NCBI RefSeq assembly: GCF_900240975.1
Contig: NZ_LT968776.1
Coordinates: 2,725,092-2,789,091 of the forward strand
Origin: Mycobacterium sp. 4858
GTDB lineage: Bacteria > Actinomycetota > Actinomycetes > Mycobacteriales > Mycobacteriaceae
DNA: 64,000 nt
Direction of reading: 5' to 3'
The translations under genes and the position numbers were made by a program. A model generated the notes under the pieces. That model had not been told where the DNA came from and searched no databases. It saw only the letters and a program-made list of their open reading frames with translations. Positions 13,610 to 23,566 of this stretch are shown here, piece after piece; positions within the stretch are counted from its first letter, which is position 1; every line of letters starts with the position of its first letter.

Positions 13610-14185
13610 TCAGGTCTGCGCCCATTCGCGGTCGCACACGGCGCACCGCCGGGTGACCATCGCCCAGGCCGGTTCGTCCGGGGCCGGCTCGCGGATCAGA
13701 TGGGCCGACGTGTCGCCGCAGCCGGGGCACGCGCAGATGGCGCGGTAGGGCTCCACGGGCTGGCCCGCCATCAGCTGTAGGTTCTCCGCGCGCGAGAACG
13801 GCACGATCACCAACGGCTCGGGCGGCGGAGGCGAGTGCGGTTTGTCGAACCAAAGCAGGCCACAGGTCACCGTCGCCACCGCGGTGAAGATGGCCAAGAT
13901 CATCGTCGGGATGTCCCACGGCCAGTTCGGCGGGAGGGGCGTCACCACCAGAATGACCAGCACCGCAGAGATCAGGGCGCCGATGATGGTGCCCGGTTTC
14001 GCGAACCGGTAGCCGCCGACGTTGAGCGCTTCCCACGTCCGGATCTCCTGCTGCCGCTGCGCGACCTCGGCCAGGGTCGGGTGTCCGCGGCCGCCGCTGC
14101 CCGCCACGGGATCAGCAAATGTCCTGACCCGTTGGCCGGGCCCACGCGGGTGGCCCTGCGCGGGCGACGGGCTTGCCAGCGCCAT
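13610..14185 (-). CDS. Membrane protein with cytosolic zinc-ribbon-like tail, unknown function
   Basis: The 191-residue protein has a polar N-terminus, two membrane helices (about residues 62-82 and 90-112), and a C-terminal region with CACPGC and CAVC, which could bind zinc. No family is recognised. TTG 14206 is also in frame. ATG 14185 is preferred because a TAAGCT hexamer lies 8 bases upstream on the minus strand, the pattern of leaderless promoters. It is convergent with the DUF4193 gene. Confidence 0.6.
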   Translation of the reverse strand: MALASPSPAQGHPRGPGQRVRTFADPVAGSGGRGHPTLAEVAQRQQEIRTWEALNVGGYRFAKPGTIIGALISAVLVILVVTPLPPNWPWDIPTMILAIFTAVATVTCGLLWFDKPHSPPPPEPLVIVPFSRAENLQLMAGQPVEPYRAICACPGCGDTSAHLIREPAPDEPAWAMVTRRCAVCDREWAQT

Positions 14186-14267
14186 GCGCGCAGAGCTTAA
14201 TGGCAAACCCGCGACGCCGCAGTGTCAGACGCCGGTGCCGGCCGGCGTACCAGCTAACACCATTGAG

Positions 14268-14341
<74 letters not shown>

Positions 14342-14402
14342 CTTGAAGCTCCGACAGCCTATCGCACCGGCCCAGCGGCTGGCCAAATCGCGGCGTGGCG
14401 GG

Positions 14403-15530
14403 TCACGGCCACCGGCAGGAGCGCTCGAACTCCGTCAACGCCTCGGCGGGGCCACTCGGATCGAGTCCCTGCGCGCTGACCCACTCGTCGTTGAAGTAGG
14501 TGTCCTGGTAGCGGTCGCCGCTGTCGGCGAGCAGCGTGACCACCGAACCGCCGCGGCCCTCGGCGACCATCTCGGCGAGCAGCCCGAACGCGCCCCACAC
14601 GTTGGTGCCCGTCGAGGGCCCCACCCGGCGCCCCAGGACGGCGCTGACGTGGCGGGCGGCGGCGACGGACGCCGCGTCGGGGACCAAGACCATGCGGTCG
14701 ACCACGTCGGCCAGGAACGACGGCTCGACCCGTGGCCGGCCGATGCCCTCGATGCGAGAGGACTCGGACACCACGACGTCGTAGCGGCCCTCGGCGTAGG
14801 CGGGAAAGAACGCGGAGTTCTCCGGGTCGACGACGCACAGCCGGGTGGCGTGCCGCCGGTAGCGGATGTAGCGGCCGATCGTCGCGCTGGTGCCGCCGGT
14901 GCCCGCACCGACCACGATCCATTCCGGGACCGGATGCGCCTCCTCGGCCATCTGGTCGAAGATCGACTCGGCGATGTTGTTGTTGCCCCGCCAGTCGGTG
15001 GCGCGTTCGGCATTGGTGAACTGGTCCAGGTAATGCCCACCGGTGTCGCGGGCGACCCGCTCGGCCTCGGCGTACACCTCGGAGGAGTCGCGCACGAAAT
15101 GGCAACGGCCGCCTTGGGCTTCGATCAGCGCCACCTTGGACGAGCTGGTGGACGCCGGCATCACGGCCACGAACGGCAGGCCCAGGAGCGCGGCGAAGTA
15201 GGCCTCCGACACCGCGGTGGAGCCCGACGAGGCCTCGACCACGGTGGTGCCCTCGTTGATCCACCCGTTGCACAGCGCATACAGGAACAACGACCGCGCC
15301 AGCCGGTGCTTGAGGCTGCCGGTGATGTGCGTGGTCTCGTCCTTGAGGTAGAGCGCCACATCGACATCGCCGCCGACACCGCTGCGATCCTGGCCCCACG
15401 CCGACGGCAGCGGGTAGCGCAGCAGGTGGGTGTCGGCGCTGCGGCGGGCGTCGGCGTGGATCAGCCGGACCGCGTCGTCCGTCCAGCACCGCGAGCGGCT
15501 GCGGACCGCGATCCGGGTCCGCTGGCTCAA
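14403..15530 (-). CDS. cds1: PLP-dependent cysteine desulfhydrase / cysteine synthase-family enzyme (Rv3684)
   Basis: The 375-residue protein is a fold-type II PLP enzyme of the cysteine synthase family. The PLP lysine lies in TGSLKHRLA (near residue 73), the substrate loop is [10 protein letters not shown], and the phosphate-binding glycines are in [13 protein letters not shown]. It corresponds to M. tuberculosis Rv3684, reported as Cds1, which degrades cysteine to hydrogen sulfide, pyruvate and ammonia. The start is TTG 15530, overlapping the metallophosphoesterase stop (TTGA), so the two genes are coupled. Shorter starts inside the first 40 residues are possible. Confidence 0.85.
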   Translation of the reverse strand: MSQRTRIAVRSRSRCWTDDAVRLIHADARRSADTHLLRYPLPSAWGQDRSGVGGDVDVALYLKDETTHITGSLKHRLARSLFLYALCNGWINEGTTVVEASSGSTAVSEAYFAALLGLPFVAVMPASTSSSKVALIEAQGGRCHFVRDSSEVYAEAERVARDTGGHYLDQFTNAERATDWRGNNNIAESIFDQMAEEAHPVPEWIVVGAGTGGTSATIGRYIRYRRHATRLCVVDPENSAFFPAYAEGRYDVVVSESSRIEGIGRPRVEPSFLADVVDRMVLVPDAASVAAARHVSAVLGRRVGPSTGTNVWGAFGLLAEMVAEGRGGSVVTLLADSGDRYQDTYFNDEWVSAQGLDPSGPAEALTEFERSCRWP

Positions 15531-16486
15531 CGCACCGAAACTGTTGGCTGCGAACGGCTCAGGTCGCTGGCCGAGTCGCGTCCGCCCATCGGGGTGGCGA
15601 TCAAGGTCAGCAGCGTGGCCTCGGGCCGGCAGCAGAAGCGCACCGGCGCGAACGGCGAGGTGCCGATCCCGGCGGAGACATGCAGCTGCATGTGCGCGCC
15701 CCAGCGGGACGGGCCCTTCGCGCGCGACCGGTCCAGGCCGCAGTTGGTGACCAGGGCGCCGTAGAGCGGCAGGCAGACCTGGCCGCCGTGGGTGTGTCCG
15801 GCCATCACCAGCTGGTAGCCGTCGGCGGCGAAGCGGTCCAGCACCCGCGGCTCCGGGGAATGGGTCAGCCCGAGCCGCAGGTTCGCGGCCGGGCTGGCCG
15901 GTCCGGCGATCGTGTCGTAGCGGTCCCGGTCGATGTGCGGGTCGTCGACGCCGGCGGCGGCGACGTGCAGGCCGGCCACCTCGAACTCGCGCCGCGTGTG
16001 GGTCAGGTCGAGCCAGCCGCGCTCGGTGAAGGCCGCCCGCAGGTCCTGCCAGGGCAGCGGCTCACCGTGGACCCGGTGCGACGGGTTGGTCAGATAGTTC
16101 AGCGGGTTCTTCAGGCGCGGCCCGAAGTAGTCGTTGCTGCCGAACACGAAGACACCCGGCCGCGACAGCAGGTCCCCGAGGGCCTGCACCACCGCGGGCA
16201 CCGCCTTGGGGTGCGCCAGGTTGTCGCCGGTGTTGACCACCAGGTCGGGTTCCCAGTTGCTCAGCTCGCGCAGCCAGGCCTGTTTGCGGCGCTGGTCGGG
16301 CAGCATGTGCAGATCGCTGATGTGCAGCACCCGCAGCGGCGTGGAGCCCGGCGTCAGGACGGGCATGGTTATCTCGCGCAGGACGAAGGCGTTGCGCTCG
16401 ACGACGGCGGCATAACCGATGCCGACGACGGCAGAACCGAGCGCGGCGGCACCGGCGCGTATCAGCGTGGGCAGAACATCAGCCAT
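15527..16486 (-). CDS. Calcineurin-like metallophosphoesterase with N-terminal membrane anchor (Rv3683)
   Basis: The 319-residue protein shows the metallophosphoesterase metal ligands in order: HISDLHM near residues 51-57, NTGDN near 82-86, GSNDYFG near 112, and GHTHGGQ near 225. An N-terminal hydrophobic stretch ([19 protein letters not shown]) should tether it to the membrane. The architecture resembles the YkuE-type phosphodiesterases with the catalytic domain outside or at the membrane. ATG 16486 lies 6 bases after TAGGCT on the minus strand, a leaderless-type start. It is followed directly by cds1. Confidence 0.85.
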   Translation of the reverse strand: MADVLPTLIRAGAAALGSAVVGIGYAAVVERNAFVLREITMPVLTPGSTPLRVLHISDLHMLPDQRRKQAWLRELSNWEPDLVVNTGDNLAHPKAVPAVVQALGDLLSRPGVFVFGSNDYFGPRLKNPLNYLTNPSHRVHGEPLPWQDLRAAFTERGWLDLTHTRREFEVAGLHVAAAGVDDPHIDRDRYDTIAGPASPAANLRLGLTHSPEPRVLDRFAADGYQLVMAGHTHGGQVCLPLYGALVTNCGLDRSRAKGPSRWGAHMQLHVSAGIGTSPFAPVRFCCRPEATLLTLIATPMGGRDSASDLSRSQPTVSVR

Positions 16487-16563
16487 GCTGGCAGCCTACT
16501 GCCGGTTGCGCTTTGGCAACGCAATGCTTGCGCGGCGAGCATGAAATGGTGGGCTGTGCCGGT

Positions 16564-18996
16564 CTACGGCGGCGGCTGCCCCGGGGCCGGCGGAGGCGGC
16601 GGCGCCAGCAGCGGAATGGTGATCGGGGGCAGTCCCGGGATCTCCACCACCTGCGAGCCGACCGGCGGTGGCGCGCCCTCCGGCGGCGGTGGGGGAGCCG
16701 GCGGGATGCCGTTGCTGACCTGAATGGTGATGATGGACCCGGGGATCGTCGCACCGCTCGGCGTCGTTCCGACCACCTCGCCCTGCTTGGCGGTGCTGTT
16801 GACGAAGTTGTTCTGGTCGGCGACCTGGAAGCCCGCCTCCTTGAGGCGCGAGCGTGCCGCGTCGATGTCCAGGCCGGCGACGCTGGGCACCCGTGAGCCG
16901 GGCGACCCGTCGACGTAGCGCGGATCGGTGGGCGGCAACTGCACCGGCCCGAAGTTGGTGGCGATCGGCTTCATCGCCGTGAACCAGGTGCGGGCCGGCT
17001 CGTTACCGCCGTAGAGGTCGCCCTCGCCGCAATGGCGCAGCGGCGACGAGCACAGGTCCGTCGGCGTCGTGGAGTCGTCATAGATGTAGTTGGCCGCCGC
17101 GTAGTGGTTGGTGAACCCGACGAAGCCGGAGGAGCGGTGCGCCTCGGTGGTGCCCGTCTTGCCGGACACCGGCAGGTTCCAGCCCGCGGCGGAGGCCGAA
17201 CCGGCCGCCGTGCCGCCGCCGAGTGCGTCCTTGCTCATGGCGTTGGCCAGGGTGTTCGCCAGCCCTTCGGGCACCACCTGATCGCAGGTCTCGGTGGTCA
17301 CCGCGACCTCGTTGCCGTGCCGGTCGATCAGTTTGTCGATCGGATTCGGCGGGCACCAGGTGCCGCCGGAGGCCAGCGTGGCCGCGACGTTGGACAGCTC
17401 CAGCGCGTTGACCTCGATCGGGCCCAGGGTGAACGACCCGATGTTCTGCCGTTTGACGAAGTCGGCCAGGCTTTCGTTGCTGTCGGGGTTGTAGTCGCGC
17501 GCGGTGCCGGGGTCGGCGTAGGACCGCAGTCCGAGCTTGATCGCCATGTCCACCGTGCGGGTCACCCCGACCTGCTGGATCAGCTTGGCGAACGCGGTGT
17601 TGGGCGAGGTGGCCAGCGCCTCGGTCACGTTCATCGACCCGCGGTAGTTGCCCGCGTTGACCACGCACCAGGTGTCCTTGGGGCAGCCCTTGGCGCCGCC
17701 GCTGCCCATGCCCTTGGCCTGGAAGCGCGCCGGCACCTCGAGCGTGGCGTTGGTGCCCATGCCCATGTCCAGGGCGGCGGCCGTGGTGAAGATCTTGAAG
17801 ACCGACCCCGCGCCGTCGCCGACCAACGAGAAGGGCTGCGGCCGCATGGTTTCGCCGGCGTCGAGGTTCAGGCCGTAGGTGCGGTTACTGGCCATCGCCA
17901 TCACCTTGTGCGACGTCTTTCCGGGCTGGATCACGCTCATCACGCTGGAGATGCCCGGCAGCGTCGGGCTGGCGAACTGGTCGATGGCCGACTTGACCGG
18001 GATCTGCACGTCGGGGTCCAGCGTGGTCTTGATCAGGTAGCCGCCCCGGGCCACCTGGTCTTTGCTGATCCCGGCGCGGGACAGGTACTCCTGGACGTAG
18101 TCGCAGAAGAACGCGCGGTCGCCGGCCGCGATGCAGCCGCGCGGCAGTTCGTTGGGCTGCGGCAGCACGCCCAGCGGGGTGGCCTTGGCGGCGCGCAGCG
18201 CGTCGGCCTCCTGCGGGATGTTCTCGATCATGGTGTCCAGCACCAGGTTTCGCCGGGCCAGCGCGCCCTCGGGGTTGGTGTAGGGGTTGAGCGCGCTGGT
18301 CGACTGCACCATGCCCGCCAGCAGCGCCGCCTGCTGCCAGTTGAGATCGGATGCGTTGATGCCGAAGTAGGTCTGGGCCGCGTCCTGCACGCCGAACGAA
18401 CCGTTGCCGAAGGACACCAGGTTCAGGTAGCGGGTCAGGATCTCGGGTTTGGTGAAGGTCTTGTCCAGGGTGAGCGCCATCCGGATCTCGCGCAGCTTGC
18501 GCGCCGGGGTGGTCTCCACGGCGGCGCGCTTCTCGGCGTCGGTTTTGGCCGTCACCAGCAACTGGTAGTTCTTGATGTACTGCTGCTCGATGGTCGAACC
18601 GCCCCGGGTGTCGACGTCGCCGCGCGCGTAGCCCGCCAACCCGGTCAGCGTGCCCTTCCAGTCCACCCCGTTGTGGTCGGCGAACCGCTTGTCCTCGATG
18701 GACACGATCGCCAGCTTCATCGTGTTGGCGATCTTGTCGCTGGGCACCTCGAACCGGCGCTGGGAGTACAGCCAGGCGATGGTGTTGCCCTTGGCGTCGA
18801 CCATCGTCGACACCGCGGGTATCTCGCCCTCGAGGAGTTGGGCCGAGCCGTTGGCGACGACTTCGGAGGCGCGGTTGGACATCAGCCCCAGGCCGCCCGC
18901 GAACGGAAACATCAGGGCCGTGGCGACAACACCGGCCAGCAAGCAGTACCCCGCAAGCTTGAGGATGGTGAGGATGGCCGGGGGGCGGTCTGACAT
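16564..18996 (-). CDS. ponA2: PonA2, bifunctional class A penicillin-binding protein with PASTA domain
   Basis: The 810-residue protein has one membrane anchor (residues 12-35). The glycosyltransferase domain contains IEDKRFADHNGVDW and GGSTIEQQYIKN; the transpeptidase domain contains the active-site serine in GSVFK, SPNTAF, and SGKTGTTEAH. A single PASTA repeat (VPSVAGLDIDAARSRLKEAG) comes before a Pro-rich tail. It polymerises and crosslinks peptidoglycan at the outer face of the membrane. It matches M. tuberculosis Rv3682 in domain order and neighbourhood. ATG 18996 is 7 bases after TACTGT on the minus strand, suggesting a leaderless mRNA. The gap to whiB4 separates the two divergent units. 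Confidence 0.95.
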   Translation of the reverse strand: MSDRPPAILTILKLAGYCLLAGVVATALMFPFAGGLGLMSNRASEVVANGSAQLLEGEIPAVSTMVDAKGNTIAWLYSQRRFEVPSDKIANTMKLAIVSIEDKRFADHNGVDWKGTLTGLAGYARGDVDTRGGSTIEQQYIKNYQLLVTAKTDAEKRAAVETTPARKLREIRMALTLDKTFTKPEILTRYLNLVSFGNGSFGVQDAAQTYFGINASDLNWQQAALLAGMVQSTSALNPYTNPEGALARRNLVLDTMIENIPQEADALRAAKATPLGVLPQPNELPRGCIAAGDRAFFCDYVQEYLSRAGISKDQVARGGYLIKTTLDPDVQIPVKSAIDQFASPTLPGISSVMSVIQPGKTSHKVMAMASNRTYGLNLDAGETMRPQPFSLVGDGAGSVFKIFTTAAALDMGMGTNATLEVPARFQAKGMGSGGAKGCPKDTWCVVNAGNYRGSMNVTEALATSPNTAFAKLIQQVGVTRTVDMAIKLGLRSYADPGTARDYNPDSNESLADFVKRQNIGSFTLGPIEVNALELSNVAATLASGGTWCPPNPIDKLIDRHGNEVAVTTETCDQVVPEGLANTLANAMSKDALGGGTAAGSASAAGWNLPVSGKTGTTEAHRSSGFVGFTNHYAAANYIYDDSTTPTDLCSSPLRHCGEGDLYGGNEPARTWFTAMKPIATNFGPVQLPPTDPRYVDGSPGSRVPSVAGLDIDAARSRLKEAGFQVADQNNFVNSTAKQGEVVGTTPSGATIPGSIITIQVSNGIPPAPPPPPEGAPPPVGSQVVEIPGLPPITIPLLAPPPPPAPGQPPP

Positions 18997-19355
18997 GGCT
19001 ACTACAGTAGCGGCCCCCAGTCACGCCGCCACGCTGCGAGTTCGTCCACTTTGCGCCCCGTCATCGACGGGTGCTTTACGCGCGGGGCCGCGATAAAATT
19101 GTCGCCTGCGTCAGCGGAGGCTCCCGCCGACGTGTGCAAGATCACTTCTTCGCCTATGGTTCTGAGGCGAGACGGCACGCCCGTCCCAAAAAAAGCGTTA
19201 TCGGACTGTTGCGCAATTGGCAGCTGACCACCTAACTTAGACACACGGTGAGATTCAGGTAACACCGATGTACACAGTGTGGCGTAGATCGCAGGTCAGG
19301 ATCTGCACCTGAGGAGGGCGGTCGCGAAGGCGGCCGGTAGGGAAGGGACCAGCTC
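18997..19355. other. Intergenic region between divergent ponA2 and whiB4
   Basis: The only signals supported here are the TACTGT element (19004-19009, minus strand) 7 bases before ponA2, and GGGAAGGGA, the likely whiB4 ribosome-binding site. A run of seven A is at 19191-19197 after a weak hairpin. No RNA gene or repeat was recognised. A short open frame at 19002-19265 on the minus strand looks non-coding. Confidence 0.5.
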
Positions 19356-19706
19356 GTGTCAGGAACACGGCCTGCGGCGCGTAGGACAAACATTGCGGCC
19401 GCTCAAGGGGTACTCCGCAGCGTTGATGCCGAAGAACGGATCGCCTGGGTTTCCAAAGCACTGTGCCGGACCACGGACCCGGACGAGCTCTTCGTCCGGG
19501 GAGCCGCCCAACGTAAAGCCGCCGTCATCTGCCGGCACTGCCCGGTCATGCAGGAGTGCGGCGCGGACGCGCTGGACAACAAAGTCGAGTTCGGCGTCTG
19601 GGGCGGCATGACCGAACGTCAGCGTCGCGCCCTGCTCAAGCAGCACCCCGAGGTGGTGTCCTGGGCGGACTTCTTCGACAAGAGGAGAACCCGCAGCGCC
19701 GGCTGA
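19356..19706 (+). CDS. whiB4: WhiB4, Fe-S cluster redox-responsive regulator
   Basis: The 116-residue protein has the four WhiB cysteines: one in ALCRTTDPDELF and three in CRHCPVMQEC. The GVWGGMTERQRR turn and a basic C-terminus follow. The sequence is near-identical to M. tuberculosis WhiB4 (Rv3681c) through the core. WhiB4 holds an oxygen- and nitric-oxide-sensitive 4Fe-4S cluster and regulates antioxidant genes. GTG 19356 follows GGGAAGGGA and gives the conserved start MSGTRPAARRTN. It is convergent with the Get3-like pair. Confidence 0.95.
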   Translation: MSGTRPAARRTNIAAAQGVLRSVDAEERIAWVSKALCRTTDPDELFVRGAAQRKAAVICRHCPVMQECGADALDNKVEFGVWGGMTERQRRALLKQHPEVVSWADFFDKRRTRSAG

Positions 19707-19728
19707 GCCACGGGTTCGACCGGGTGTC

Positions 19729-20874
19729 TCAGCGGACCGCCGCGTCTCCGGTGGAAGTGATCTGATCGGCCAGCGCGCGCAACGCTTCCAGGTCCGACAC
19801 GTCGAACGGCAGCGAGGGCACCCCGACCACCGGCACGTGGGGATTGGCCCCGGTGAAGCGTGACAGCAACCTGATCTCCCGCTTGGCGGTCTGCGCGCGA
19901 TCGGCATGAATGCTCAGCACGGCCGCGGCCAACGAGGCCGCCTCGGAATCCGGTTCGGCCTCCAGGGTCTCGGCTCCGTCGATGGCCCGCTCGGCGGGTA
20001 ACGAACACAACGTCGGGTGGGTGCGATTCAAGACCAGCCCGGCGAGCGGCATGCCCTCCTGGGACAACCGGTCGACGAAGAAGGAGGCCTCGCGCAGCGC
20101 GTCGGGCTCGGCCGCCGACACCACGACGAACTGGGTGCCGCGCCGCTTCAGCAGCGCGTAGGTGCGGTCGGCCTTCTCCCGGAAGCCGCCGAAGGTCGCG
20201 TCCAGCGACTGCACGAACGCCGCCGCATCGCTCAACATCTGCGAGCCCAGTACGGTGGATATCGCCTTCATCGCCAAACCCATTGCGCCCGTGACCAATC
20301 GGCCGATGCCCCGACCGGGCGCGAGCAGCAGCCGCCACAACCGGCTGTCCATGAAGCTGCCCAGTCGTTTCGGCGCGTCCAGGAAGTCCAGCGCGTTGCG
20401 CGAGGGCGGCGTGTCCACCACCACCAGGTCCCAGCGGTCCTCGGCCAGCAGTTGACCGAGCTTCTCCATCGCCATGTACTCCTGCGTGCCGGCGAGCGAG
20501 CTGGCGACGGTCTGATAGAACTGGTTGTCCAGAATCGATTGCGCCCGGCCGTTTCCGGAGTACTGGAGCACCATCTCGTCGAACGTGCGGCGCATGTCGA
20601 GCATCATCGCGTGCAGCTCGCCGGGCACCTCGGGCGCCAGCGGCACCTGCTGGGGGGTGTTGCCCAGGTCGTTGACTCCCAGCGCTTGCGCCAGCCGCTT
20701 GGCCGGGTCGATCGTCAATACGCAGACGTTGCGGCCGTATTCGGCCGCGCGTAAGGCCATGGCGGCCGCGGTGGTGGTCTTGCCCACCCCGCCGGCGCCG
20801 CAGCACACCACCACCCGGTTGGTCGTGTCGGCCAGGATGGCCGCCATGTCAAGCCTATTCGGTGCGGTAATCAT
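19729..20874 (-). CDS. bagB: ArsA/Get3-family ATPase (Rv3680, BagB-like)
   Basis: The 381-residue P-loop ATPase has the deviant Walker [16 protein letters not shown] near residues 25-39, switch [13 protein letters not shown], and ADRAQTA-type signatures near the C-terminus. It belongs to the ArsA/Get3 family, whose eukaryotic members deliver tail-anchored proteins. The M. tuberculosis pair Rv3679/Rv3680 has been called BagA/BagB (bacterial Get3-like). The ATG overlaps the upstream partner's stop by 4 bp, so both subunits should be made together. The natural client in mycobacteria is not settled. Confidence 0.85.
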   Translation of the reverse strand: MITAPNRLDMAAILADTTNRVVVCCGAGGVGKTTTAAAMALRAAEYGRNVCVLTIDPAKRLAQALGVNDLGNTPQQVPLAPEVPGELHAMMLDMRRTFDEMVLQYSGNGRAQSILDNQFYQTVASSLAGTQEYMAMEKLGQLLAEDRWDLVVVDTPPSRNALDFLDAPKRLGSFMDSRLWRLLLAPGRGIGRLVTGAMGLAMKAISTVLGSQMLSDAAAFVQSLDATFGGFREKADRTYALLKRRGTQFVVVSAAEPDALREASFFVDRLSQEGMPLAGLVLNRTHPTLCSLPAERAIDGAETLEAEPDSEAASLAAAVLSIHADRAQTAKREIRLLSRFTGANPHVPVVGVPSLPFDVSDLEALRALADQITSTGDAAVR

Positions 20875-21890
20875 CGAACCCCCTGCTGGGCAAGCGATTC
20901 CGAAAGCTCGTAGAGGCTTCCCAGGTCGACGCCGTCGGAGATGGCGGGCAGTTCCAGCCGCGGCACCTTCAGCGCATCCAGCTGCTGTGCGATCTCGGCG
21001 CGCGCGGCGATCACGGTCGCATGCTCGATGGTTTCGGTCAGCAGACCGGCAAAGTCGGTGTCGTTCAGCTTGATCCCGGCCATCTCCAATCCCGCCCGCA
21101 GTGAGTCGGCGTCGACGTGTCCCTCGGCGGCCTTGGCCAGATCGGCGGGCTGCAGGTGGCAGGGGATGTTGCGATTGACGATCACGCTGCCGATCGGCAG
21201 CTCCATCTCGGCGAGTTCCTCGATGGCTTCCAGCGTCTCCTGCACCGGCAGCGCTTCCAGCAGGGTGACCAGATGGATGGCGGTCTGCTCGGAGTGCAAC
21301 AACTTGACCACTCCCTCGGCCTGCCCGTGCACCGGGCCGCCCTTGGCCAGATCCGACACGGCCTTGGTGACGTCCAGGAAGCGGGCGATCCGCCCCGTCG
21401 GTGGGGCGTCGACGACCACCGCGTCGTAGACCGGGAGCCGGTTTTTATCGACGCGCACCACCGATTCCTTGATCTTTCCGGTGAGCAGCACGTCGCGCAG
21501 CCCGGGCGCGATCGTCGTCGCGAACTCGATCGCGCCGATGCGGCGCATCGCCCGCCCGGCGATGCCGAGGTTGTAGAACATGTCCAGGTATTCCAGGAAC
21601 GCCGCCTCGATGTCGATCGCCAGGGCGTTGACCTGGCCGCCGCGCTCGGCGGTGGCGATCTTGACTTCCTGGTAGGGCAGCGGCGGAACGTCGAAGAGCT
21701 GCGCAATGCCTTGGCGCCCTTCGACTTCCACGAGGAGCACCTTGCGGCCTCCGGCTGCCAGGGTCAGCGCCAGTGCGGCTGCGATCGTCGACTTGCCCGT
21801 CCCGCCTTTGCCGGTGACGAAATGCAGGCGGGCTTTTGACAGCCGCGCCGGCCAGCCGACGGCGCTACCGCCGCTCGATGTGTTTGCCAC
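20871..21890 (-). CDS. bagA: ArsA/Get3-family ATPase (Rv3679, BagA-like)
   Basis: The 339-residue partner of the downstream ATPase has Walker [16 protein letters not shown] near residues 26-40 with the intra-dimer lysine, the Asp of [14 protein letters not shown], and a conserved [14 protein letters not shown] segment. It is the first gene of a two-gene operon; the overlap with the second is 4 bp. It diverges from the DUF4177 gene across 77 bp. Two paralogous half-ATPases of this kind probably form a heterodimer; that is inference from Get3 and ArsA structures. Confidence 0.85.
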   Translation of the reverse strand: MANTSSGGSAVGWPARLSKARLHFVTGKGGTGKSTIAAALALTLAAGGRKVLLVEVEGRQGIAQLFDVPPLPYQEVKIATAERGGQVNALAIDIEAAFLEYLDMFYNLGIAGRAMRRIGAIEFATTIAPGLRDVLLTGKIKESVVRVDKNRLPVYDAVVVDAPPTGRIARFLDVTKAVSDLAKGGPVHGQAEGVVKLLHSEQTAIHLVTLLEALPVQETLEAIEELAEMELPIGSVIVNRNIPCHLQPADLAKAAEGHVDADSLRAGLEMAGIKLNDTDFAGLLTETIEHATVIAARAEIAQQLDALKVPRLELPAISDGVDLGSLYELSESLAQQGVR

Positions 21891-21967
21891 CTTCGCATGC
21901 TAGCCCGGCCGGCGCCCGGGCCACGGGCAGGCCAGAGCCGTTCACATCCGACCGATAAGCTCGCGCC

Positions 21968-22129
21968 ATGAGCCAACCGACCGCATGGGAATACGTCACC
22001 GTCCCGCTCCTGACGCACGCCACCAAACAGATTCTCGACCAGTGGGGTGCCGACGGCTGGGAACTGGTGTCCGTCCTGCCCGGTCCCACCGGTGAGCAAC
22101 ACGTCGCGTATCTGAAGCGCCCCAAGTAG
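21968..22129 (+). CDS. DUF4177-type small protein (Rv3678A-like)
   Basis: The 53-residue product begins MSQPTAWEYVTVPLL and contains WGADGWELVSV, the core of the DUF4177 fold seen in many small actinobacterial proteins. It starts at ATG 21968, and its stop TAG is followed immediately by the ATG of the RidA gene, so the two are coupled. Function is unknown. Conserved position next to the Get3-like pair in M. tuberculosis supports it as a true gene despite its length. Confidence 0.8.
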   Translation: MSQPTAWEYVTVPLLTHATKQILDQWGADGWELVSVLPGPTGEQHVAYLKRPK

Positions 22130-22594
22130 ATGACCGCGTCGGACCGGCTCGCGCGACTCGGCGTCGCGCTTCCCGAGGTGGTGGCGCCGCTGGCCGCCTA
22201 CGTGCCCGCGGTGCGCACGGGTGACCTGGTCTACACCGCGGGCCAGCTGCCGATGCAGGCCGGGCAGCTGGCCGGCACCGGCAAGGTCGGGGCGCAGGTC
22301 AGCCCCGAAGAGGGCAAGGCGATGGCGCGGATCTGCGCGCTCAACGCCCTGGCGGCCGTCGATTCGCTCGTGGGCATCGACGCGGTGACCCGGGTGGTCA
22401 AGGTCGTCGGGTTCGTCGCCTCCGCCCCGGGTTTCAACGGTCAGCCCGCCGTCATCAACGGGGCTTCCGAGCTGCTGGCCGAGGTGTTCGGCGATGACGG
22501 CGCACACGCGCGGTCGGCGGTCGGCGTGTCCGAGCTGCCGCTGGATGCGCCGGTGGAGGTCGAGCTGATCGTGGAGGTCGGCTCACGACCGTGA
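22130..22594 (+). CDS. RidA-family (YjgF/YER057c/UK114) protein
   Basis: The 154-residue protein fits the RidA superfamily, trimeric proteins of which the best known deaminate reactive enamine/imine intermediates. Visible features are GDLVYTAGQLPMQ near residues 30-42, the NALAAVDSLVG helix, and the C-terminal PVEVELIVEVG strand. The catalytic Arg of true RidA enzymes (in the R-x-x-V-x-V context) is not clearly placed, so it may be a related subgroup with another role. Start ATG 22130 abuts the DUF4177 stop; its end overlaps the MBL gene by 4 bp. Confidence 0.75.
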   Translation: MTASDRLARLGVALPEVVAPLAAYVPAVRTGDLVYTAGQLPMQAGQLAGTGKVGAQVSPEEGKAMARICALNALAAVDSLVGIDAVTRVVKVVGFVASAPGFNGQPAVINGASELLAEVFGDDGAHARSAVGVSELPLDAPVEVELIVEVGSRP

Positions 22595-23382
22595 CCGCCG
22601 CACCCGAGTCGCTGAGCCATCCCGCCTACGGCAGGCTGCGGGCGGTCACCGACACCGCCTCGGTCCTGTTGGCCGACAACCCCGGGTTGCTGACCCTCGA
22701 GGGCACCAACACCTGGGTGCTGCGCGGCAAGGGCAGCGACGAGATGGTGGTCGTCGATCCCGGGCCAGACGACGACGAACACATCGCCCGGGTCGCCGAA
22801 CTGGGCCGCATCGCGCTGGTGCTGATCAGTCACCGGCACGGCGATCACACCGACGGCATCGACAAGCTGGTCGAGCGGACCGGGGCGACGGTGCGCTCGG
22901 CGGGCAGCGGCTTCCTGCGCGGCCTGGGCGGCCACCTCGCCGACGGGGAGGTGATCGACGCGGCGGGCCTGAAGATCAAGGTGATGGCCACCCCCGGCCA
23001 TACCGCCGACTCGTTCTCGTTCCTGCTCGACGACGCCGTGCTCACCGCCGACAGCGTGCTGGGCCGCGGCACCACGGTCATAGATTCCGAAGACGGCAGC
23101 CTGGCCGACTATCTCGAGTCGCTGCGCCGGCTGCGCGGCCTGGGGCACCGGACGGTGCTGCCCGGTCACGGGCCGGAGCTGGCCGACCTGGAGGCCGTCG
23201 CCTCGGGCTACCTGACCCACCGCCACGAGCGCCTGGAGCAGGTGCGCGCGGCGCTGCGGGACATCGGCGAGGACGCCACCGCGCGCCAGGTCGTCGAACA
23301 CGTCTACGTAGACGTCGACGAGAAACTCTGGGACGCCGCCGAATGGTCCGTTCAGGCGCAGCTGGACTATTTGCAGCGCTGA
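22591..23382 (+). CDS. Metallo-beta-lactamase-fold hydrolase (Rv3677c)
   Basis: The 263-residue protein contains the metal-binding motif SHRHGDHTDG near residues 76-85 and further histidines in ATPGHTADS and LPGHGPELAD, the MBL-fold binuclear zinc site. A winged-helix-like C-terminal region (ERLEQVRAALRDI...ARQVVEHVY) places it with the LACTB2-type hydrolases, some of which are ribonucleases. The GTG start at 22591 overlaps the RidA stop. It is convergent with crp; the gap holds a tandem GC-rich hairpin. Confidence 0.85.
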   Translation: MTAAPESLSHPAYGRLRAVTDTASVLLADNPGLLTLEGTNTWVLRGKGSDEMVVVDPGPDDDEHIARVAELGRIALVLISHRHGDHTDGIDKLVERTGATVRSAGSGFLRGLGGHLADGEVIDAAGLKIKVMATPGHTADSFSFLLDDAVLTADSVLGRGTTVIDSEDGSLADYLESLRRLRGLGHRTVLPGHGPELADLEAVASGYLTHRHERLEQVRAALRDIGEDATARQVVEHVYVDVDEKLWDAAEWSVQAQLDYLQR

Positions 23383-23470
23383 ACTCTCGTCGAAATCGAC
23401 GCTATCGCGGAAAAGTTCCAGAGGACGCGTCGATAACGTCGATCTCGGCGCAATTCGTGCGCTTACCTGG

Positions 23471-23566
23471 CTCGGTTGCGCCCGCGCTTCGCGCGCGCTT
23501 ACCTTGCTCGGGGTTGGATTGCTCGCTCGGTTGCGCCCGCGCTTCGCGCGCGCTTACCTTGCTCGG
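23471..23566. repeat. Tandem 41-bp direct repeat with hairpins between two convergent genes
   Basis: Two identical 41-base copies lie at 23471-23511 and 23526-23566 (period 55), with a degenerate partial copy at about 23457-23474. Each contains a GC-rich hairpin core CGCGCTTCGCGCG. The second copy runs into the coding end of crp and supplies its stop codon and last residues. The hairpins could end transcription from both directions without a U-tract. Confidence 0.75.

Noticed and set aside
17032-18993. 653-codon open frame on the plus strand
   Set aside because: Antisense to ponA2, which has all its catalytic motifs; composition is that of a shadow frame.
19002-19265. Small minus-strand frame in the ponA2/whiB4 gap
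   Set aside because: It would cover the likely ponA2 promoter, has no ribosome-binding site and no family resemblance.
23457-23566. Tandem repeat as a CRISPR array
   Set aside because: Only two full copies, spacer of 14 bases, GC hairpin core and no cas genes.
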